DNA of 5,544 nt. It comes from Acidobacteriaceae bacterium (lineage in GTDB: Bacteria; Acidobacteriota; Terriglobia; Bryobacterales; Bryobacteraceae). The notes below the pieces were generated by a model. The model was not told where the DNA came from. It saw only the letters and a program-made list of their open reading frames with translations, and did no database searches. Made by a program: the position numbers and the translations under genes. Below, piece by piece: positions 1 to 5,544 of the stretch (its first letter is position 1; every line of letters begins with the position of its first letter). The DNA is taken from positions 1 to 5,544 of the forward strand of contig JAFAQG010000785.1 in the NCBI GenBank assembly GCA_019246575.1. Reading direction: 5' to 3'.

Positions 1-484
1 CTGCATCCGTTGCATTGCGAGTCAGCGCTGCAAACGCTTGGGCTACGGCGATCGGACTCTGTGGCCAGCCTTCACTCAGCCCGATTAGCCGGTGCGCGTC
101 CCATGCGCGGGCGGCGGGAACAAGTCCGTATGACAGGCACGTCATGTCCAGGGCCGCTCGGTTCACGCCGTTCGCGATACGAAGGAAGTAGACGTTGCAA
201 GAGTTTGCAAGCGCCGCGCTGAGATCCTGTCGTCCGTGCCCGGGTGCGAACCAACATCCGGCGCGGGCGCCTTGGCAGACGATTACAGGCGCTTGTGTGT
301 GAGTGGCCAGGTAGCTGATTGCCACAAACGGCTTCAACAAAGAACCTGTGCTGACCAAGTCCTCGCATTGCGGCCAGTTTCGAGACAACACCTCGCCTTT
401 GATGTTCGTTGCAATCCAATTCAGGGGCGAAGCCGTTGCGAGGGCCGGCGCGGCGGCCCCGGCGAGAAACGTACGGCGTGTCAT
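1..484 (-). CDS. Exported penicillin-binding-protein-like transpeptidase domain protein, 3' end off the window
   Basis: The frame opens with ATG at 484-482, overlapping the previous stop as ATGA, and stays open to the left edge, giving 161 complete codons. The N-terminus MTRRTFLAGAAAPALATA has the twin-arginine pattern and a short hydrophobic run, so Tat export is likely. The mature part begins at once with a strand-like stretch (NWIATNIKGEVLSRNW) that matches the first strand before the active site in PBP transpeptidases. Next come T-G-S48-L-L-K51-P-F, the S-x-x-K nucleophile motif, and S95-C-N97-V-Y-F, the S-x-N motif. Between them is C70...C77-W...P-G-H-G, a pattern seen in some PBP2-like and DUF2300-like proteins. 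There is no room for a glycosyltransferase or dimerisation domain before the active site. K-T-G would lie beyond the window, so activity cannot be judged. It could be a true D,D-transpeptidase, a carboxypeptidase, or a DUF2300/YfaQ-type relative with another role. The fold assignment is fairly sure, the substrate unknown. Confidence 0.85.
   Translation of the reverse strand, partial: MTRRTFLAGAAAPALATASPLNWIATNIKGEVLSRNWPQCEDLVSTGSLLKPFVAISYLATHTQAPVIVCQGARAGCWFAPGHGRQDLSAALANSCNVYFLRIANGVNRAALDMTCLSYGLVPAARAWDAHRLIGLSEGWPQSPIAVAQAFAALTRNATDA
481..484 (-). other. ATGA overlap between the DUF3352-like and transpeptidase-like genes
   Basis: The minus strand reads CATCAATGACACG. TGA (483-481) ends the DUF3352-like protein after ...LAHQ, and ATG (484-482) starts the transpeptidase-like protein. 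The bases just upstream (GAGCTCGCGCATCA) hold no strong Shine-Dalgarno sequence, so the downstream gene probably depends on ribosomes arriving from the upstream one. Confidence 0.85.
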
Positions 485-2115
485 TGATGCGCGAGCTCGT
501 AGCGAACCGTTTCGTGGACGGCTGTGCCTCCATCGGCGCTGAGAATCGATGCACGCTCGAGTCGTGACAAGCTATCGCCCAGGCTGCGCACGTTTGCAGA
601 GAAAAATGCCGGCGTTTCGGGAGCTTCCGGACTGCCGGGCGTGCGGTCGACAATGGCGAAGAGCTTCTTGTAATGCGGCCACTCGGCGCCGTGATTGTAC
701 ACGGCTACGTAAGTGACGTCCTGCGGAAGAGGAGCGTGCTGGCCGGGCGTCAATTGCAGCCGGCTCACCATGACGGCGTGACCGGATAGCGAAACTTGCA
801 GCGGATCGAGGCTCGCGCGTTGCGAAATGCCGGCGGTTTGAGCAAGAGCACGCTCGATGCGATTGCGATCCGGCTGTTTGCAGACGGCAACTATTCCGCT
901 CGCGGGCATGACAAAAACTTGGTCGTCAAGCATGGCTGTCGTCTGCACATGGACGAGTGCAACGGGTTGCATGCTCATGAGCGCGTCCGCGAGAGGACCA
1001 ACAGTTCGCTCGGATGCCCGTTCGAAGGGAGGCTCGTCGATGCGGATTTCGAGATCTGCTTCGCTTCCCACACCGCCCGCTTCGGTCGACACCGTAGGTG
1101 CGGGCGGATTGTAGACAGCGGGAGCGGTATCTTCCCCGAAGATAACTTGTTGAAGCGCGCCGGCGAGCACGGCACGATCGGGCATGCTCCAGGCCCGATA
1201 CAAGGAACTCGATTGCGAGGCATAGCTCAACGCTTCGGTGATCGAGGAATCAGTGGTAACCGGCTGTGCCTCGGATTGCCGCAGCAGTACGCGGCGCTCT
1301 TCAAACGAATCCGCCGCCTGGAACAGATCGGAGATGCCGGCGCGAAACGGTTTCAGCTCCGAGCGATTTCGCTGGATCCAGTATGTTCGGAATTGGGGAG
1401 TGGCGAGTAAGGCCGTGAGGTTGTAAACGAGCCTGAGATCGCCGGCGCCGGCCGATTGAGACGTTGCGTCTTTGAACCATGTGTCATTCGCGATTGAGGC
1501 GCCGTTCTGGCCGGCTAGAAGAACCAGTGTTTTTGCCATCAGATCTTCGCTCGTTGCAACCACGAAGAATCGTTTGTAACTTGCGAACGCGACGGTTCGC
1601 TCCCCCGCTTCGTCCGATTTCACATAGAACGAAATGCCCGACACATCCCGCGGCTGATAGCGGGCGCGTGTGCGCCAGAGTTCTGTTGACTCGATGCGAT
1701 CTGCCGGCATTTCGGTCACGTACACGAAGGCCAGCGCCGATAAATTGTAAAACGCGAAAGCCGATCTTCCGCCCGCCATCTGATCGAGCAGGTTCATTTG
1801 TATCGGGATTCCCGCAACGTCCGTGAACTCATCGTGGGCCTGCTCGAGCCGCTGAAGCAGGCGCGATCGCGAGAGCACGTCGTGATTTGTGCTTGTAAGC
1901 CACAGCTTCTTCTCAGCCGAGTTGTTCCATTCATCGAGCAATCCGTGAAGGTCCTTGGCCTCGAGATAGAGCAGCGCTCCCGGAGGGATGAGCGAGGCAA
2001 GGGGCCGGTTGTCTGTGCTGAGCTGAGCGCGCACCCACACCGATGTAACAATCGTGCCGGCTATGACGCCTGCTGCTGTCGCGATGCGAATTCTTCCGTG
2101 CGTGCGGTTCGGCAT
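481..2115 (-). CDS. Membrane-anchored extracytoplasmic protein, DUF3352/DUF2138-like, function unknown
   Basis: This is a 544-residue protein. The chosen start is the second of two adjacent ATGs (MPNRTHGRIR) because GGAGG lies four bases upstream of it; the first ATG at 2118 would add one Met. A short basic N-terminus is followed by one hydrophobic segment (about residues 11-28, IATAAGVIAGTIVTSVWV), a signal anchor or uncleaved signal that leaves the rest outside the cytoplasm. The N-terminal part begins with IPPGALLYLEAKDLHGLL, the pattern with which DUF3352-type proteins open. It alternates beta-rich stretches (AFAFYNLSALAFVYVTEM, RFFVVATSEDLM) with helices. A Pro/Ala/Glu-rich linker at about 331-368 separates a second part (371-544) with similar strand-helix alternation, ending in FFSANVRSLGDSLSRLE and a final strand around TVRYELA. 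No catalytic motif is visible. It starts at the stop codon of the TPR gene and overlaps the transpeptidase-like gene, so it probably belongs to the same envelope process. The gene is certain; the family name is tentative. Confidence 0.93.
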   Translation of the reverse strand: MPNRTHGRIRIATAAGVIAGTIVTSVWVRAQLSTDNRPLASLIPPGALLYLEAKDLHGLLDEWNNSAEKKLWLTSTNHDVLSRSRLLQRLEQAHDEFTDVAGIPIQMNLLDQMAGGRSAFAFYNLSALAFVYVTEMPADRIESTELWRTRARYQPRDVSGISFYVKSDEAGERTVAFASYKRFFVVATSEDLMAKTLVLLAGQNGASIANDTWFKDATSQSAGAGDLRLVYNLTALLATPQFRTYWIQRNRSELKPFRAGISDLFQAADSFEERRVLLRQSEAQPVTTDSSITEALSYASQSSSLYRAWSMPDRAVLAGALQQVIFGEDTAPAVYNPPAPTVSTEAGGVGSEADLEIRIDEPPFERASERTVGPLADALMSMQPVALVHVQTTAMLDDQVFVMPASGIVAVCKQPDRNRIERALAQTAGISQRASLDPLQVSLSGHAVMVSRLQLTPGQHAPLPQDVTYVAVYNHGAEWPHYKKLFAIVDRTPGSPEAPETPAFFSANVRSLGDSLSRLERASILSADGGTAVHETVRYELAHQ

Positions 2116-2118
2116 CAT
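2113..2118 (-). other. ATGATG stop/start junction between the TPR and DUF3352-like genes
   Basis: The six bases contain two successive ATGs and, between them, the TGA that ends the TPR frame (2117-2115). Whichever ATG is used, the genes overlap by one or four bases with no spacer. This is a classic arrangement for termination-reinitiation coupling and argues for similar or linked amounts of the two proteins. Confidence 0.85.
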
Positions 2119-5100
2119 TCCTCCACTTCCGGAGCGACATGTCCGGTTGCCGTCCAATCCGACGGTAACGACGTCAGTTTGGGCTTGACGACTCTTGGTT
2201 GAGTAATGGATTTACTGACAACGGGCTGCCTCGCCGCATTCGCGGATTCGAGCTTCTGCTTCTGCTCGACAGCATCACGAGCTTTCTCAAGCGCCCGGTG
2301 CATTGCGGGATCTTCAGTCCCGTCGAGAACATCCGAGTACAACTCGAGCGCGTATTGCAGGTTATGGCGCGCAACCAGAGCTTCTGCTGCCTTTTGCTCG
2401 ACAGTTGTGAAGATGGCCGGCCTAGGCGAATCGTTATGCGCTGCGTTGGGCTCCCGCACATACATTCCGCGGCCATATCTCGCCTCGCCAGGCGGCTCGT
2501 AGCTGTTGAAAGCAGCGAGGCCAAGCGATTCCTGCTTCGCTTCAAACGCAGCTTGCGCGAGATCCAGGCGCACATCGTGGAGGCTCGGATCGAGCGCAAT
2601 TGCCTCGCGATACAACGTCACCTTTTCGGCGGCATTCGAAGACTCGCGTGCAGCATCCAGCCGTGCCTCGACATAGAACGGCTGTGAAGCCTCGGCTGCC
2701 GAAATCGTTCGACGGGTGAGGAGCGACAATTCATCGGAACCGTTCACTGCATCCTTCCTCTCTCTCATGAACCGTGCGGCATCGACCCGAAGCGCGTAGC
2801 GAACGTGACTCGAACGTCGAACTGCCGTTAAGAGATTCGCATCGTTGCTGAGCCTCGCGAACGCGAGCTGTGCGTCATCGTTCCACGGCTCAGCCGTGTT
2901 CCATTCTTTCGCATACCGTGAAGCCTCCTCTTTCATACCGGCATCTTCCAATAGCCGCACCGCCTCGCGGAGATTCTCGAATGGCGCGCCGACACTGAGC
3001 GTTACATCGCGGATCAGTGAAAGCCCGTCATCTCTCCGCTTCTGCTCGAAGCGCACGCGTGCCAGTCCAAACCAGGCTGGAGCAGATGATGGAGCTGTTC
3101 TCAGCTCCCGTTCGTATTCGAACTCTTCTAGCCGGAGCGCCAGGTCCGCATGCCCGAGTTTTCGGATTGAGGCCGCGACGCCGAGTATCTGCTCGCCGGA
3201 AACCGCTCGGTCGGGATTAGTGCGGTATTGGTTCAGCAAGGCATCCAGAAGGCCTGTCAGTGCGCCTGCACGAAGCTCGAGATCTCGAGGCCGGTCGGAT
3301 TCAGGTTGAATCTGTTCAATGAGGGCCCATTCATCGGCCCAACGCTTCTGGTCATCCAGATAGCGTGCGTATTCAATTGTTCGCTCGGTGAGTGCTTGGC
3401 GAAGTTGTACGGCTTGTTCTCCCGCTGCGGAGTTGAGCGCGTTCCGGCGGCGCTCGATGTCGACGCGATACACAGCATCCTTATCTGCGTCCCGAACCCA
3501 TCGAGAACGCAGAACCTCGGCAAGAATTTCTTCGAGATTGGGCGCGTTTGAAAGCTGAATGACCCAATCCAACGTGGCGCGCGGGTTGGAAGTGTGCTCG
3601 AACATGCCGTTGAGAAACAGCGTGAAATTGTACGCGCCGTTCCGTCTGATATATGCCCGCAGCATGGCGTCGGCATCGGGCCGCAGCTCGTCAACAACTC
3701 GAAACTCGTTCATGTGCGCCAGAAGGCGTTGCGCGGTGATCCAGTAATCGGGCCGCAGGGCTCCTTTTTCCACGCGGGCAGCAAGAATCTGAAACGCCCT
3801 GCGCCAGTTCGCTATGGCGTCGGCATGATCGTTGTGGTGAGCCGCAAGAACCGCCAGCCGGTCGTAGACATCGGCGCGATCGGGACTCAATTCGAGAGCA
3901 TAGCGATACAGCTCGGAAGCGCGGGCAGGCTGTTCGAGATCTGTGTAACTGTCCGCAAGCTGCACGTATCCGTCGGAGGCCGCGGCATTCTGTTCCACGG
4001 CGGCGGACAGATAATCCGATGCGGCTGGGTTCTTGCGATAGCCGAGATAATCGCCGTACCGAGCGCCGTAGTAGAACCACGGGCCGCCTCGCAACACGTC
4101 TTCGGATGCGGCGGAGGAGAGCTCAGCTCCGACAGTGCGCGGTCCCAGAACTGTGTCGAATGCTTCACCGGCCCAGCTCGCGTCCGATAAATAATAGACT
4201 CCTGCGAGCGCGGTGTAACTGCTCGTCCACAGCGGCGAGATCTCCGCGCCCACGCCGTGAATCGCTTTCACGGCAGTATCCGCTGCGCCGTTTGCAAACA
4301 AATATTGAACGACTCGATTCGCGCGGTCGGAGTGACGTTTCGCAAGCTCGGCCAGGCGTGCCTCGAGATCGCCTCCCTCACTCACAAACAACCGAGGGAA
4401 ATCAGCCTCGCTGTACGAGCTTAGGCGGAGCTGCGCGGCTTGATCACCCGCGTTCGCGTAAGCCTGAAACGCTGCTTCGAGAATTGGTGTAAACTCGGAT
4501 TCCTGCCGTCGCGTCTGCGCAATTCTTTCCAGTTGCTGTCCAAGCTCTTCGTACTTCAGCCGCGACGACTGAAGCTCGACGAGCGTCTGCCAGGAGTAAT
4601 CACGCGCTGTTCGTTTCAGGCACGCTTCATACAATGCCTTGGCCTCGATCTCATGAAACCCCAGCGCTTGCGCGAACTGGTACGGGCCGAATTGCGGAGG
4701 CAGGCCGGCAGGTTTATTGAAGGCTTCCGCCAATCGCGATTTCTCTTCGGGCGTGAGGTATTGTTGTGCAGCGGATCCGATCGCCCGCGCGAAGCGCTCG
4801 GTTTCCGCGGGCTTCTGGACCATTGCGGCGACCAGCGCGACGACCTCCTCGGGCCGGTGCAGGGACGTAAGTGCGGCGGCTTCCAACTCCAGCGCTTCTG
4901 TCGTGGAGCTTCCGCTTGCCGTAAGCAGAGGGCGAACCTCACGAAAAAGCTGATCGACGGCATCGAGCATGCGCCAGCCCGATAGCTGCGACATCGCGGC
5001 TACGTAACCCGCCGGCTCGTGCGGATGCGGATCGATATACGCCGCGCGAAGAACGCGTACCGCCTCGGCGCCGTTGCCGATGCGCGCGTAGATCGTGGCT

Positions 5101-5544
5101 TCTTGGGCAAGATATTGCGGGTCGTGGTAGGCCAGCTCGTAGAGCCTCTGATATGTCTTCAACGCGTCCTCGAAGCGCAACAGCCGGGTTTCGAGATCGG
5201 CCTTCGAAACGAGGATGTCGGGCCTGTCCGGCCGGACGTGCGCTGCTTTGTCGTATGCCGCGATGGCTTGCGGGTAATGGCGAAGCGAGCTTTCGATGCG
5301 GCCCAGCACGAGCGGCCAGCGGTAATCGCGCGGCGAATCGTTAGTTGCCTTCGCGTAATAGGCAGTGAGCCGGGAGGCGAGTTGATGGTCCTCGGCGAAC
5401 CGGCTGATTTCAGTCGCGAGCGCCGCGTCTTCCGGATACGCGTTCAGCACAAGCTGATACTGTTCGAGTGCGTCTGTGAACTGACCAGTGGTAATCAGCG
5501 CCAGAATGTAGCCGCGACGGAGCGCGGCGATTCGCGCTACTTTG
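2115..5544 (-). CDS. Giant tetratricopeptide-repeat (TPR) protein, 5' end off the window
   Basis: The reading frame is open from the right edge, so the true start is outside. The 31 codons before the first possible in-window start (a GTG at 5450) are also open and encode a good TPR helix pair (GYILALITTGQFTDALEQY), so that GTG is internal. At least 1142 residues are visible, ending in EVEE-stop. TPR-like helix pairs are clearest at visible residues 9-207 (for example HYPQAIAAYDKAAHVRPDR), 490-586 (YTDLEQPARASELYRYALEL) and 956-1016 (EKVTLYREAIALDP). A last helical pair at 1043-1097 runs into a Gln/Lys/Ala-rich tail. The stretches between are Ala/Leu/Glu-rich and probably degenerate alpha-solenoid repeats. 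No membrane segment, catalytic motif or signal peptide is visible, but the N-terminus is missing, so the location is unknown. TPR solenoids are protein-interaction scaffolds; the partner is not evident, though the coupled downstream envelope genes suggest a role there. The TPR assignment is firm; the specific function is unknown. Confidence 0.93.
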   Translation of the reverse strand, partial: KVARIAALRRGYILALITTGQFTDALEQYQLVLNAYPEDAALATEISRFAEDHQLASRLTAYYAKATNDSPRDYRWPLVLGRIESSLRHYPQAIAAYDKAAHVRPDRPDILVSKADLETRLLRFEDALKTYQRLYELAYHDPQYLAQEATIYARIGNGAEAVRVLRAAYIDPHPHEPAGYVAAMSQLSGWRMLDAVDQLFREVRPLLTASGSSTTEALELEAAALTSLHRPEEVVALVAAMVQKPAETERFARAIGSAAQQYLTPEEKSRLAEAFNKPAGLPPQFGPYQFAQALGFHEIEAKALYEACLKRTARDYSWQTLVELQSSRLKYEELGQQLERIAQTRRQESEFTPILEAAFQAYANAGDQAAQLRLSSYSEADFPRLFVSEGGDLEARLAELAKRHSDRANRVVQYLFANGAADTAVKAIHGVGAEISPLWTSSYTALAGVYYLSDASWAGEAFDTVLGPRTVGAELSSAASEDVLRGGPWFYYGARYGDYLGYRKNPAASDYLSAAVEQNAAASDGYVQLADSYTDLEQPARASELYRYALELSPDRADVYDRLAVLAAHHNDHADAIANWRRAFQILAARVEKGALRPDYWITAQRLLAHMNEFRVVDELRPDADAMLRAYIRRNGAYNFTLFLNGMFEHTSNPRATLDWVIQLSNAPNLEEILAEVLRSRWVRDADKDAVYRVDIERRRNALNSAAGEQAVQLRQALTERTIEYARYLDDQKRWADEWALIEQIQPESDRPRDLELRAGALTGLLDALLNQYRTNPDRAVSGEQILGVAASIRKLGHADLALRLEEFEYERELRTAPSSAPAWFGLARVRFEQKRRDDGLSLIRDVTLSVGAPFENLREAVRLLEDAGMKEEASRYAKEWNTAEPWNDDAQLAFARLSNDANLLTAVRRSSHVRYALRVDAARFMRERKDAVNGSDELSLLTRRTISAAEASQPFYVEARLDAARESSNAAEKVTLYREAIALDPSLHDVRLDLAQAAFEAKQESLGLAAFNSYEPPGEARYGRGMYVREPNAAHNDSPRPAIFTTVEQKAAEALVARHNLQYALELYSDVLDGTEDPAMHRALEKARDAVEQKQKLESANAARQPVVSKSITQPRVVKPKLTSLPSDWTATGHVAPEVEE
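2120..2124 (-). promoter_or_regulatory. Shine-Dalgarno site GGAGG that decides the start of the DUF3352-like gene
   Basis: On the minus strand the sequence reads GGAGGAATGATGCC. The GGAGG core is four bases from the second ATG (2115-2113) but only one base from the first (2118-2116), so the second fits initiation better. The site lies inside the last codons of the TPR gene, so ribosomes ending that gene can re-initiate here. The spacing is a little short of the usual optimum. Confidence 0.7.

Noticed and set aside
1..484. Reading the left-edge gene as a complete class B penicillin-binding protein.
   Set aside because: Only 161 codons are visible and the K-T-G region is missing because of the window edge. 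The missing N-terminal domain argues against a standard class B PBP, so only a transpeptidase-like fold is claimed.
72..653. Minus-strand frame of 193 codons spanning the junction of the last two genes.
   Set aside because: It lies out of frame with two well-supported genes. Its product is Arg/Ser/Pro-rich with no domain, typical of a shadow frame in GC-rich DNA. The gene below 484 is the frame with Tat and PBP motifs.
796..1410. Plus-strand frame of 204 codons.
   Set aside because: It is fully antisense to the anchored-protein gene, has no ribosome site or recognisable motif, and has an Arg/Gly/Cys-rich shadow composition.
1798..2202. Plus-strand frame of 134 codons crossing the TPR/anchored-protein junction.
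   Set aside because: It overlaps two real genes on the other strand and has no domain or initiation signal.
3594..4190. Plus-strand frame of 198 codons inside the TPR gene.
   Set aside because: It is antisense to clear TPR coding sequence. Its apparent Gly/Val-rich strands come from complementing Ala-rich helices, and no family is recognisable.
4440..4985. Plus-strand frame of 181 codons.
   Set aside because: It is antisense to TPR coding sequence, has Arg/Leu/Phe-rich shadow composition and shows no motif.
5448..5450. GTG as the start of the TPR gene.
   Set aside because: The frame stays open upstream to the window edge and the upstream codons complete a TPR helix pair, so this GTG encodes an internal valine.

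Overview
The window is a densely packed, single-direction coding region. All three genes lie on the minus strand, so they read from right to left, and nothing supportable lies on the plus strand. There are no RNA genes, mobile elements, CRISPR arrays or long intergenic gaps, and no promoter or terminator is visible. The promoter must lie beyond the right edge and the transcript continues past the left edge. The DNA is GC-rich. The style (a very long TPR protein followed by membrane-anchored and exported envelope proteins with touching start and stop codons) suggests a Gram-negative environmental bacterium. Acidobacteriota is my best guess from general resemblance, but no marker gene here proves it.

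Layout in transcription order: (1) 5544 down to 2115 encodes a giant tetratricopeptide-repeat protein. At least 1142 residues are visible and the N-terminus is off the window. (2) 2115 down to 481 encodes a 544-residue protein with one N-terminal membrane anchor and a large extracytoplasmic part that resembles the DUF3352/DUF2138 type of uncharacterised envelope protein. (3) 484 down to 1 encodes the first 161 residues of an exported protein. It has a twin-arginine-type leader and the first two active-site motifs of the penicillin-binding-protein transpeptidase fold (S-x-x-K and S-x-N). Its C-terminus, where the K-T-G motif should be, is off the window.

The two junctions are a TGATG stop/start overlap (with a second ATG giving ATGATG) and an ATGA overlap. 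The three proteins are therefore very probably translationally coupled and work in one process, most likely in the periplasm or at the envelope. The combination of a DUF2138-like protein with a short C...CW...GHG...SCN.YF transpeptidase-like protein recalls the E. coli yfa locus (YfaA DUF2138, YfaQ DUF2300, next to the alpha-2-macroglobulin YfaS). This is a hypothesis from remembered sequence patterns, not a search result. It predicts a bacterial alpha-2-macroglobulin and/or a DUF1175 gene just outside the window.
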